DNA from: a virus
Direction: 5' to 3' (one strand)
Length of the DNA stretch: 34,636 bases
Virus record (IMG/VR): IMGVR_UViG_3300012271_000033
Coordinates: 1 to 34,636 of that record
A program made the translations under genes and the position numbers. Within the stretch, counting starts at the first letter, position 1; each line of letters opens with the position of its first letter. Below are positions 22,231 to 29,389 of this stretch, piece by piece. The notes beneath the pieces were generated by a model. The model was not told where the DNA came from, did no database searches, and saw nothing but the letters and a program-made list of their open reading frames with translations.

Positions 22231-24210
22231 TTAACCGCCATACTCTAAAATCCCGACCGTATTCTGCATGTTTATAGGTATTGAATTTCCATCTTGAGAT
22301 ACTTTCTCAACGTTTCCGCCTTTATCTCTCACATCTATTCTAACGCTGCTGTCTCTGATCGTTTCGGTAGTTTGTTGACTTGCTGCTTGCCCGCTGCTAG
22401 GTAAAACACCGCTTTCGTCTCCCGTTCTATCAAAATTAAAATTGGCTTCCATTTCATTAAGCTTTTCCAAACCAATGCCAGCCAAATCTCCTACCTTTCC
22501 AGGCAGTTCAGATAAAAGAAACAGCAATCCTTTTAATGGCAGCAGCATATAAGTAATTAACGCGTTTCCAATTCCTTTAAAAAAGTCTAAGAAGTCAAAT
22601 TCTTGAAAAAACTTAGTAATTGCGTCCCATGAAGTTTTTAGGACTCCTGTAAACTTAATAAATTGTTGACCGAAAAAGGCGACTATTTCATCCCAGTAAA
22701 GGAATATATACACCACAGCTAAAACAGCAGCAATGATTGCTAGTATCGGCCATGTGGCCGCTATAACAGATATCGCTAGAGCAACGAAAGCGGAGTTAGC
22801 GATATAAGTGGCTGCGGTGCTTAAAAACATAGCTACCCTATAAGCGCCTTGAGCTACCGCATTAGATATTAACGCCCTTTTGTTTGTTTGGGTAATTGCG
22901 CTATTAACCCCCATTACAACATTATAACCGAATAATGCGATTTTAGAGGCTATAATAGCCCCTTTAGTCACCAACATTATAGCCGCTAAACTTACAGCAA
23001 CAACAACTAATGTTTCCATGTTATCAGAAACAAAGAACAAAGCAGTTTGTAAAGTGTCTAAGCCACTTCCAGAGGTTGCGGTTTTTAAAGTTAAATTAGT
23101 AAATGATTTAGCAACATCAGCAATCGCTGTATTAACTGTTTTTGTAGATGCGTTATATTCGTTATTTAACGCTGTGTTTTTTTCAAACTCAGAAGCGGAA
23201 AGAGCCATTTTGTCTTGAAGCAATTCAAAATTTGTAGCCAACGGGACTATTCCTTTTGATACGGTTTCTCCTTTTAAGCCCGCTTGATCTAAGGCTTGAG
23301 CAACGGAGCCACCTTCTTTTGAAATTCTGCTTAATCCGCCTACAAAGTTAGTAAAAGCTTGCTGAGGACTTTTTCCAAAATCTTCAACAACCTGTTTAGA
23401 AGTTTTGCCCATTATTTTAGCGTAAGCCTCCAGCTCTGAACCTCCGCTTAAAGTAGCCATTTCAATCCCTCTAAATACTTTTGCAACGGCAGTACCAGCG
23501 GCTTCTGGACGCACGTCTAAAGACTTTAAGGCTGTTGATAGTCCTAGTATTTCTTTGGCTTGCAAGCCATAAGCAGCTGTTCCTCGAGCAACCTCACTAG
23601 CCACGCTTAAAATCTCTGATTCCGTAGCGGCTGAATTGTTACCAAGACCAACGATGGCAGATGCAAACTGATCCACTATTCCAACGCCTTCTCCTGTAAT
23701 GGTTAATAGTCTGGCAATGCTAGAAGCGCCCTCCTCTCCTGACAAATCGGATGCTTTGCCTAGTTTGGCCATTGTGCCAGAAAATTTTAAAATATTTTCC
23801 GATCCTTGAACGCCTAATTGCCCAGCAGTTTGACCTATCTCCAAAAGTGACTCGGTTGAAACCCCCCGCATACTATCTGACAAATCTATAAAATCCGCTC
23901 CTAATTGCTTTAGTTCCTGACCGCTGGCTCCTGTGGTTTTACCCACCCCAACCAAACCCTGTTCAAAATCTGTAATCCCTTGAAAAACTGCAAAAGCTAA
24001 AAACCCTCCAGCAAGCAATCCAAATTGACCCAACTGAGCTTGAGCCCTTTTAATAGGACTCAGTAATCTATTAAAGCGATGTTCTACCCTCGCAATTCCC
24101 ACAGACGCCTTAGAAGCGAAGCCATGCACGTTGGCACTCATTCGTCTCAAAGTAGGACTCAACCTATCATTTGCGGTAAAAATAACGGGTGCTTTAATCG
24201 TTGCGGCCAT
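22231..24210 (-). CDS. tail tape-measure protein (TP901-like core)
   Basis: A 659-aa protein that sets tail length. The N-terminal part has MAATIKAPVIFTANDRLSPTL, then the TP901-core-like stretch (TGASGQELKQLGADFIDLSDSMRGVSTE..., SGEEGASSIARLLTITGEGVG, LDVRPEAAGTAVAKVFRGIEMATLSGGSELEAYA). The centre is hydrophobic with several likely membrane spans (about 395-500), as usual for tape measures that line the tail tube and may pass the membrane. Length is moderate and would predict a tail of roughly 100 nm by the usual 0.15 nm per residue rule. Its ATG lies 48 nt from the repeat-flanked opposite-strand cassette. Confidence 0.85.
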   Translation of the reverse strand: MAATIKAPVIFTANDRLSPTLRRMSANVHGFASKASVGIARVEHRFNRLLSPIKRAQAQLGQFGLLAGGFLAFAVFQGITDFEQGLVGVGKTTGASGQELKQLGADFIDLSDSMRGVSTESLLEIGQTAGQLGVQGSENILKFSGTMAKLGKASDLSGEEGASSIARLLTITGEGVGIVDQFASAIVGLGNNSAATESEILSVASEVARGTAAYGLQAKEILGLSTALKSLDVRPEAAGTAVAKVFRGIEMATLSGGSELEAYAKIMGKTSKQVVEDFGKSPQQAFTNFVGGLSRISKEGGSVAQALDQAGLKGETVSKGIVPLATNFELLQDKMALSASEFEKNTALNNEYNASTKTVNTAIADVAKSFTNLTLKTATSGSGLDTLQTALFFVSDNMETLVVVAVSLAAIMLVTKGAIIASKIALFGYNVVMGVNSAITQTNKRALISNAVAQGAYRVAMFLSTAATYIANSAFVALAISVIAATWPILAIIAAVLAVVYIFLYWDEIVAFFGQQFIKFTGVLKTSWDAITKFFQEFDFLDFFKGIGNALITYMLLPLKGLLFLLSELPGKVGDLAGIGLEKLNEMEANFNFDRTGDESGVLPSSGQAASQQTTETIRDSSVRIDVRDKGGNVEKVSQDGNSIPINMQNTVGILEYGG

Positions 24211-24257
24211 AACTACAAAAATAATAAAAAAAAATATAGTAAATCGTTTTTACAGCC

Positions 24258-24351
24258 GTATAATAATAGATACGTTTTATAACTGTTAAAGTTTTGTTAA
24301 GTATGATTTGTAAACAGTATGTTAGTCTTATATTTGTGGTGTAATTAAAAC
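24258..24351 (+). repeat. 94-bp direct repeat, copy 1 (promoter P5)
   Basis: Matches 24958-25051 with 2 differences (24291 G versus A; 24324 A versus C) and an exact offset of 700 bp. It contains GTATAATAATAGATACG, the TTTGTTAA element and TATATTTG. The repeat ends just before the ATG of a different gene in each copy. Confidence 0.9.
24293..24336 (+). promoter_or_regulatory. promoter P5 of the inverted cassette
   Basis: TTTGTTAA is at 24293-24300 and TATATTTG at 24329-24336 (28-bp gap). ATTTG (24306-24310) stands 18 bp before the -7 box, a good -33 element. It drives 24359 on the plus strand against the late operon. Confidence 0.8.
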
Positions 24352-24358
24352 AAACGTT

Positions 24359-24619
24359 ATGAAAATCACACTAAACGGAGTTGAAGTAAGTTATACATCT
24401 TATGAATATGAGCCACAAGAGGGAATGTTTTTATGGACTGCTCAAATAACTAAAATCGCAGGAGTTAAATTAAACGGACATGATGACATGGGACATAACT
24501 TTTCAGAAGATTATAACGGTGCTGATCTTACAGCATATAGTAAAAAAGATTTGTATTCTTACATTCGTAAATTAAACAAAGAAAACAATTTATTTATAAA
24601 TAAAAACGCAGGTTACTAA
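24359..24619 (+). CDS. hypothetical protein, 86 aa (promoter module 4)
   Basis: The protein starts MKITLNGVEVSYTSYEYEPQ and contains TAQITKIAGVKLNGHDDMGH followed by a helical end (YSKKDLYSYIRKLNKENN). A small alpha/beta fold is likely. First gene of the inverted cassette, followed 7 nt later by a GGGG/CCCC hairpin. It is opposite to all its flanking tail genes. No recognised family. Confidence 0.65.
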   Translation: MKITLNGVEVSYTSYEYEPQEGMFLWTAQITKIAGVKLNGHDDMGHNFSEDYNGADLTAYSKKDLYSYIRKLNKENNLFINKNAGY

Positions 24620-24626
24620 ATAAAAC

Positions 24627-24642
24627 GGGGTGTAAAAACCCC
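24627..24642 (+). promoter_or_regulatory. leader stem-loop before the 24657 gene
   Basis: GGGG (24627-24630) pairs with CCCC (24639-24642) around TGTAAAAA. It ends 14 nt before ATG 24657. The core AACGGGGTGTAAAAACCCC resembles the late-operon element GGCGGTGTAAAAGCCGCC, including the TGTAAAA loop. Confidence 0.6.
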
Positions 24643-24656
24643 TTAAAAAATAAGCT

Positions 24657-24944
24657 ATGGATTTAAAACAATATCAATACAAAAGAATGTTGGAAGAAAG
24701 GATAGGGCATAATTATCAGTACCCAACAAATGAACAACAAATAAAAAATGACTCTTTAGGATACGTTCATCACGAATTTGTTGACAGAAAGGGATTAAAA
24801 AGCATGGAAACAAGAAATGAAGAAACAGCTAAAGAAATAGTAATAAATTACAGGGGTAAAGGCTTTTTTTCAAGAATAGTATGTTACCCTAATAACATAA
24901 TAGGAGCTAAATATTTTTCAGTTATTTATAGAAAAAAACCCTAA
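24657..24944 (+). CDS. hypothetical protein, 95 aa (inverted cassette)
   Basis: The protein starts MDLKQYQYKRMLEERIGHNY and has a helical, charged N-terminal half (EQQIKNDSLGYVHHEFVDRKG) then a strand part (YFSVIYRKKP). It ends 49 nt before the second promoter element. It has no recognised family. It is the second gene from P5 and shares no clear similarity with the other cassette proteins. Confidence 0.62.
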   Translation: MDLKQYQYKRMLEERIGHNYQYPTNEQQIKNDSLGYVHHEFVDRKGLKSMETRNEETAKEIVINYRGKGFFSRIVCYPNNIIGAKYFSVIYRKKP

Positions 24945-24957
24945 CATCTTTATACCT

Positions 24958-25051
24958 GTATAATAATAGATACGTTTTATAACTGTTAAAATTTTGTTAA
25001 GTATGATTTGTAAACAGTATGTTCGTCTTATATTTGTGGTGTAATTAAAAC
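24958..25051 (+). repeat. 94-bp direct repeat, copy 2 (promoter P6)
   Basis: Second copy of the 24258-24351 repeat, 700 bp downstream on the same strand. Two differences in 94 bp, then a 1-nt indel just before the start codon. Together the copies flank exactly the two genes 24359 and 24657, so recombination between them would delete those genes and leave one promoter. Confidence 0.9.
24993..25036 (+). promoter_or_regulatory. promoter P6 of the inverted cassette
   Basis: TTTGTTAA is at 24993-25000 and TATATTTG at 25029-25036 (28-bp gap), with the same ATTTG -33 element as P5. It drives 25060 and 25322. Confidence 0.8.
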
Positions 25052-25059
25052 GAAACGTT

Positions 25060-25317
25060 ATGAAAACTTGCAAAAAAACAGGAATGAATATTCTTATTAA
25101 AACAGGCTCCAGGGTAGATGTTAATTTTATTATAACTGAATCATGGGAATCTAAAGCCACTTTATTAAAAGGCAAAGTGCTTTCTATTAAAACCTCACAT
25201 GGTAGCTCTTATTTATTGATAGGCACAGGTAGAGAGTCATCACATGAGGAATTTACTCAAGAATTACCTAGCGGGTATTATTCTACATTGTCTCACGAAA
25301 TAACGTTAACTAAATAA
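25060..25317 (+). CDS. hypothetical protein, 85 aa (inverted cassette)
   Basis: The protein starts MKTCKKTGMNILIKTGSRVD and is rich in Ser, Thr and Gly with strand-like stretches (VLSIKTSHGSSYLLIGTGRES), suggesting a small beta fold. First gene of promoter P6 and 4 nt before the next ATG (25322), so probably translationally linked to it. No recognised family. Confidence 0.62.
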   Translation: MKTCKKTGMNILIKTGSRVDVNFIITESWESKATLLKGKVLSIKTSHGSSYLLIGTGRESSHEEFTQELPSGYYSTLSHEITLTK

Positions 25318-25321
25318 TATT

Positions 25322-25759
25322 ATGAAAAATTCTCAGATAGTAGGCATTAATGAAAAGTATTCAGATAACGAAGGAGCGACCTCCACCGCTTTTTATGTCG
25401 AAAACGGTGTGTTAAAAAGTGATATGTTTGCCAGCGGCTACGGTGGCAGATTTGACGACTACACTGCAGAAGCGTCTAACTTTACAAAGTTACGGGCAAT
25501 CTCTTTGTACAGAAACCCAGCAACCAACGACTTAGATTTACCTGTAAATATAGGAAGCGTGGTTACTCTTAAGCGTTCAAGAAAATTACCTAACAGGGTT
25601 GCGCTTACTATTTGCGAAATCGTAAAGCCATATTACAACGGGTATGATTACACCCCTTTGCAATATGGCTTTAAAATAAATGGCATTTTAGTCTATACGG
25701 CTGCAAATTGCTTAAACTTAATTTTAAAAAACCCTTTTCCTAACTTTATAAAACTTTAA
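25322..25759 (+). CDS. hypothetical protein, 145 aa (inverted cassette)
   Basis: The protein starts MKNSQIVGINEKYSDNEGAT and contains a Gly/Ala/Tyr-rich first part (FASGYGGRFDDYTAEASNFTKL) and a strand-rich second part (SVVTLKRSRKLPNRVALTICEIVKPYYNG). Its stop TAA 25757-25759 abuts the plus-strand terminator. It is the last gene of the inverted cassette. No recognised family; phage cassettes of this type often carry host-interaction, superinfection-exclusion or anti-defence genes (inference). Confidence 0.65.
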   Translation: MKNSQIVGINEKYSDNEGATSTAFYVENGVLKSDMFASGYGGRFDDYTAEASNFTKLRAISLYRNPATNDLDLPVNIGSVVTLKRSRKLPNRVALTICEIVKPYYNGYDYTPLQYGFKINGILVYTAANCLNLILKNPFPNFIKL

Positions 25760-25788
25760 AACCCAGTAATTACTTACCGGGTTTTTTT
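25758..25788 (+). terminator. terminator of the inverted cassette
   Basis: AAAACCC (25758-25764) pairs with GGGTTTT (25779-25785), extended by GTAA/TTAC inside, and a T-run continues to 25788 on the plus strand. On the minus strand only four T's follow the stem, so it should stop the cassette transcript better than the late one. The minus-strand chaperone stop (25770-25772) is inside the stem. Confidence 0.75.
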
Positions 25789-25958
25789 AATTTATCATGC
25801 ATCTCTTTTGCGTTATCATACCAATACCCAATTCCATGGTAATCCAATGAATCTAAATACATAGCATCGATAACAGAAGGCGGCCAGTGATGCTCATTGA
25901 TCACAGATTTAATTGCAATATCAATGTTGGCACTATCTAACCACCCGTTTAAAAAACC
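25770..25958 (-). CDS. tail assembly chaperone extension (gpT-like, -1 frame)
   Basis: A 62-codon open frame without a start codon of its own, from the codon GGT at 25958-25956 to TAA 25772-25770. It overlaps the end of the gpG-like gene, which stops at 25949, in the -1 frame. The join region reads TCG GTT TTT TAA with six T's, and -1 slippage on the T-run would yield SVF/GFLNGWLDSANID.... The aromatic and acidic content (HHWPPSVIDAMYLDSLDYHGIGYWYDNA) is like lambda gpGT-type extensions. The position between tail tube and tape measure is exactly where such frameshifted chaperones are found. The slip motif is not a perfect heptamer. Confidence 0.6.
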   Translation of the reverse strand, partial: GFLNGWLDSANIDIAIKSVINEHHWPPSVIDAMYLDSLDYHGIGYWYDNAKEMHDKLKKPGK

Positions 25959-26377
25959 GAACAGAGTTGGTTTAAAGTATCGAAATCATCCTTTTCAAGC
26001 TCCTTAATATCCACCTCTTGCAACATGGTTATATAAGCAATTATTCGTAAAGTATAAGTTCCTAACTTTTTTTGAACTTCTAAACCATCCATTAGAACGT
26101 GCTTATCAGCAGCCTTTATTCTGCCTCTAATTTCAACTTTTTTGATTGCCAATGCAGCATCTTCTTTATCAGTAAACAAAGGATATCGAAGCGTATATTC
26201 CACTTTTCCTTTTGAGTCGATAATTAGTAAGCCATCCTCAACGGCTTCAATCATGTCTTCATACTCATCATAGATTTTAGAGTCAGACATTTTACCTCTT
26301 CTAAATTCCTTTTTTAAATGAAGTTGTAAATATCTCTTTACATCCTCAAAAGCTACTTCTTTACTTACTTTACTCAT
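25949..26377 (-). CDS. tail assembly chaperone (gpG-like)
   Basis: A 142-aa helical charged protein (MSKVSKEVAFEDVKRYLQLHLKKEFRR) with the strand GKVEYTLRYPL and the helix RIKAADKHVLMDGLEVQKKLGTYTLRIIAYITML, plausible for a tail assembly chaperone that coats the tape measure. It follows the tube gene by 58 nt and carries a leader hairpin 16 nt before its ATG. Its 3' end reads into a second frame that is kept open for 62 codons, which supports a G and G-T pair. No enzymatic motif is present. Confidence 0.62.
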   Translation of the reverse strand: MSKVSKEVAFEDVKRYLQLHLKKEFRRGKMSDSKIYDEYEDMIEAVEDGLLIIDSKGKVEYTLRYPLFTDKEDAALAIKKVEIRGRIKAADKHVLMDGLEVQKKLGTYTLRIIAYITMLQEVDIKELEKDDFDTLNQLCSVF

Positions 26378-26393
26378 TTTGCTTTGTTATTTT

Positions 26394-26422
26394 GGCGGCT
26401 TTTACACCGCCGTTAAATTATT
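26394..26422 (-). repeat. 29-bp hairpin repeat before the gpG-like gene
   Basis: On the plus strand GGCGGcttttacaCCGCC (26394-26411) is followed by GTTAAATTATT; the same 29 nt recur at 29597-29625. In the minus-strand mRNA it reads AACGGCGGTGTAAAAGCCGCC, a stem with the loop TGTAAAAG, ending 16 nt before ATG 26377. It lacks a T-run and so is not a normal terminator. Confidence 0.75.
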
Positions 26423-26435
26423 TTTTGTTGATTTT

Positions 26436-26846
26436 TTAAAGCTTTTCTAGCTTTCCGCCTCCAGCGATCTTAGCGGTTAATTGCGCTGTGTTCGTGTCAA
26501 TTTGAATATCGCCCACAAATTTACCGCGACCTCTAAAAGTGATATTAGAAATATGGGTAAAAGTCCAAGTGGCAAGCTCCATGCTTTCTGCTAATTTCGG
26601 TAAATTCAAAAGCTCGTTATTGCTTATGAAATCAGCCTGTAAAGGTCCCTCAAATGACCAGCGAACACGATTGATTTGATCTATCATATCGCCTCCACCA
26701 GTAATCATATTTCCGTCGTCATTTGATCTAAAACCTCCTGGATCTATCGTGTAGGACTCGTTTGATTTAGTCGTAAACTTAAAACTTCCTAAAGAGGGAT
26801 GGTTGCATGTGATCTCTATAATGTCACCTCCTGCGTATGTTGCCAT
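26436..26846 (-). CDS. tail tube protein (contractile tail)
   Basis: A 136-aa protein starting MATYAGGDIIEITCNHPSLGSF. Beta-rich, with IDPGGFRSNDDGNMITGGGDMIDQINRVRWSFEGPL, typical of phage tube proteins that carry the DGxxxPxGGxxDQ-type loop. Its place right after the sheath gene and before the chaperones is the classical tube position. The length is close to usual for the tube protein of contractile tails. Confidence 0.72.
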   Translation of the reverse strand: MATYAGGDIIEITCNHPSLGSFKFTTKSNESYTIDPGGFRSNDDGNMITGGGDMIDQINRVRWSFEGPLQADFISNNELLNLPKLAESMELATWTFTHISNITFRGRGKFVGDIQIDTNTAQLTAKIAGGGKLEKL

Positions 26847-26884
26847 TTTGTGTGTTTTTTATGTGATTAAATTTATGCTCTTAA

Positions 26885-28402
26885 TTAATATCCAGCTTCT
26901 ACAGTGGTAGACTCTATGCGTGCAACTCCCGTTCTTTTATATCTAAAAAAAGTTTCAAAACGATCTGGATTTGTTTCTCCCCTTTGCACTGAGCAGCTTT
27001 CTTTAGAAAATTCTGGCTCCGTGATTAAGGCTCTAGTCGCTAAATCTTCAAAGTAATCGCTTAAAATACTTTGCCATTGTCTTGGCTTAATAGTTTTTGC
27101 AGCATCGCTCACTTGACTGTCCGCTATAATAACGTGATCTTTTACATTTAGAGTCTCTAAAAGTCCGTAACCTTCTCTAATATTAAAATCAATATTTAAG
27201 TTTCTAGGATAGGCATACTGCAAAGGAATTTCACCCTCTGGATGATATGTCGTAACCAAATCCTGCACCTTGTAAGATCCATTTTCTAATAAAACGGTTG
27301 AGCATCCATTTTTGACCAATAAATCTCTATTGTTATAATCCGCCATATCTCCAATCACTCCCGAATTTGGAGTTGGCATATCTGGATAGCTTTGATTATT
27401 TACCGTTAATTGCGGAGTATCTTGCATTACTCTAGCTGATAACGCTACCATGTTTGCAGCTGCTTCCCAACTAAATCCTGCGGAATTTGGAGCGGGACAA
27501 AGCACATTTGTGACCTCGTTAATCCTATCCGTAGCATTTGTGATAGTAATCAAATCATCTTTATCATCTTCAACACTTCCAAAGAAAGCTAAAAAAGGCT
27601 TAAAGTCGATTGCGTTATATCTACCCGTTGGTGTGACTCCAAAAGGAACACCGTTAATTTGTTCAAATTGCTCTAATTTATCCGCATAAGGATTAATTAT
27701 TGAGTTGTACCAAGTAGATCCAAATTGAGCAAAACTAGGCGCTAAATCAACCGTTCCAGCTCCCGAACTTTTATTGGTTTGCGAATAAGTAACTCCAGCC
27801 GCGTCGCCTTGATTGCTTATAATTACGCCCGCTGTGTCGCTCGTTGCGCCTTTCCATTTTGTTAGAAAAATTACCACTCCAGCGGATGAAGTAGCCGTAA
27901 ATGGTGATCCTAAAACTGAATTAACAGCCAAGACAATTTTAGCAGCCGTTACGGTTGGTGTATCATCCTTAACAACTGAGTAATCATAGGTTTGAAAATC
28001 TAGATTATCCCGCCCGTTTACCTCTAGAGTGTGCGTGGCGTTTTTTGTTGCATTGCCTACCACCGTCCATTCTATTTCTGTTGGTTTTGCGTCTCCAGCG
28101 GTTTCCTGTGGAAAAACCACTGTAGGTATTCCCGCAACTCCAGAAGAATTTGAAGGCCTTAAAATTCTTAGTATCTGATGAATTGGACTTCCAAAGCCGT
28201 AAAGCTCTCCAGCTTCTTGAGCTGATGTAACTTCTTTTTTGGTGATATCCAAAGCTCCTTGATTGGCGGTGTTCGCTTCGCCAAAAATTGCGATAATTTG
28301 ATTTAGATTTGCGCTTGTCTCGTTAAAAAATCCCTTTGTGATTCTATAACCAGCTACTCTTGCTCTACGCTCTAAACCTACTGCGGTTGAAATTGATGCC
28401 AT
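26885..28402 (-). CDS. contractile tail sheath protein
   Basis: A 505-aa protein. The N-terminal segment (ITKGFFNETSANLNQIIAIFGEAN) is the typical sheath start followed by a G(F/Y)GSP.h turn (LYGFGSPIHQILR), and the C-terminal part has a domain with DLATRALITEPEFSKESCSVQRG..., PDRFETFFRYKRTGVARIESTTVEAGY, as in Mu gpL. The middle (about 115-215) is an Ig-like insertion (THTLEVNGRDNLDF..., TVTAAKIVLAVNSVLGSPF). It forms the contracting outer tail. The presence of sheath plus Mu wedge genes makes this a myovirus. Its start context is ACAAAAAAACCATG. Confidence 0.88.
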   Translation of the reverse strand: MASISTAVGLERRARVAGYRITKGFFNETSANLNQIIAIFGEANTANQGALDITKKEVTSAQEAGELYGFGSPIHQILRILRPSNSSGVAGIPTVVFPQETAGDAKPTEIEWTVVGNATKNATHTLEVNGRDNLDFQTYDYSVVKDDTPTVTAAKIVLAVNSVLGSPFTATSSAGVVIFLTKWKGATSDTAGVIISNQGDAAGVTYSQTNKSSGAGTVDLAPSFAQFGSTWYNSIINPYADKLEQFEQINGVPFGVTPTGRYNAIDFKPFLAFFGSVEDDKDDLITITNATDRINEVTNVLCPAPNSAGFSWEAAANMVALSARVMQDTPQLTVNNQSYPDMPTPNSGVIGDMADYNNRDLLVKNGCSTVLLENGSYKVQDLVTTYHPEGEIPLQYAYPRNLNIDFNIREGYGLLETLNVKDHVIIADSQVSDAAKTIKPRQWQSILSDYFEDLATRALITEPEFSKESCSVQRGETNPDRFETFFRYKRTGVARIESTTVEAGY

Positions 28403-28416
28403 GGTTTTTTTGTTTA

Positions 28417-29016
28417 TTAATTAATTAATTCGTATTTATACCCTAAATCGGTATTTGATAATTTTACGTTTGCTAAATTATTCGTCAGCAAAACGCCTTC
28501 TTCAACTTTATAATTTTGATAAAATCTAACTTCGTGATTTAACCTAGCCATGCTCATAAAACTAGCATCTTGATTATTGCTTGGCTCGTATGGCTCAATA
28601 TTTTGAACATTTGAAGACATGACTAAACCAGGAGTAAAATCCAATGTCACATAAAAATTACTTTGCAAGATTGCTTTAATTTGAAAAGTAATCTTATCTC
28701 TTAAGTTCGTGCTTAATAAATCCCCCCTTTTTGTTGGTGTTTGCTTTGCCGTAGCCCACGTGTCAATGGTAAAGGTTCCCGTTTCTTGCGATCCATATTG
28801 ATTTATTGAATCTGGATTTAAGCTTTCAAACCTTACATTAATTACTAATATCTCAGATTTGTCAATAGGCACCATTCGATCAACAAAAACATTTATTGGA
28901 AAAGTATCTGATTGTAAAACTTTTTGATTTTCCAATTCCGTTTTTAAAATAGCAGCAATTTGATGCTTTATAAGCTCAATGCCTGATGGTGCTATAATAG
29001 TATTAATCAGTGCCAT
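28417..29016 (-). CDS. putative tail terminator or head-tail joining protein
   Basis: A 199-aa protein starting MALINTIIAPSGIELIKHQI, with strand-rich parts (EILVINVRFESLNP, GTFTIDTWATAKQ) and an N-terminal helix, like gpJ/gpU-type tail terminators. It lies directly before the sheath gene and after a connector-like gene, the normal place for tail completion proteins. The open frame begins at a TTG at 29025, but ATG 29016 is preferred; it overlaps the upstream stop by 14 nt. The family assignment is by position and general pattern only. Confidence 0.45.
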   Translation of the reverse strand: MALINTIIAPSGIELIKHQIAAILKTELENQKVLQSDTFPINVFVDRMVPIDKSEILVINVRFESLNPDSINQYGSQETGTFTIDTWATAKQTPTKRGDLLSTNLRDKITFQIKAILQSNFYVTLDFTPGLVMSSNVQNIEPYEPSNNQDASFMSMARLNHEVRFYQNYKVEEGVLLTNNLANVKLSNTDLGYKYELIN

Positions 29017-29386
29017 AATCGCCAAGTATGCAAGTTATCATTCCAAGAGTTTCATCTGGAAAGTTTTCAGTAACAATGTAGTTTTTTAAATTGCCGGTTG
29101 AGTCTTTGACGTTTACAAGATGATTCAGTAAATTAACCTCATTATTATCATCCCGAGGGTTATAATTTTTGGCTAACAAATCCGCTTCATCAAAACAAAC
29201 ATGAGCATTTTTACTATTAATAGGTAAGCCATCGGAATCAAAGTTTATGTGATGTTTAGAAGATAAACCATCGGTTTCGATAGTTAAGCCGCTAGTAGGA
29301 TGAATTAAAGTGATTTTTTCACTAAAACCGCCCTTCATAATTCTTTTGGCATCCCTTCTGGCTTTTATTAATAGCTTTCCGCTCAT
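29003..29386 (-). CDS. putative head-tail connector protein, 127 aa
   Basis: The protein starts MSGKLLIKARRDAKRIMKGG and is otherwise strand-rich (SEKITLIHPTSGLTIETDGLSS, HHINFDSDGLPINS), with a CFDEADL motif. The layout, a basic helix then a beta-barrel, is like lambda gpFII-type and related head-tail adaptors, and HHINFDSDGLPINSKNAHV resembles the loop part of that fold. Located between capsid and tail genes. Moderate confidence only. Confidence 0.5.
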   Translation of the reverse strand: MSGKLLIKARRDAKRIMKGGFSEKITLIHPTSGLTIETDGLSSKHHINFDSDGLPINSKNAHVCFDEADLLAKNYNPRDDNNEVNLLNHLVNVKDSTGNLKNYIVTENFPDETLGMITCILGDYGTD

Positions 29387-29389
29387 TGT

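Noticed and set aside
24918-25175. Minus-strand ORF of 85 aa across promoter P6
   Set aside because: It lies over a promoter and a plus-strand gene and its composition looks like antisense of AT-rich DNA.
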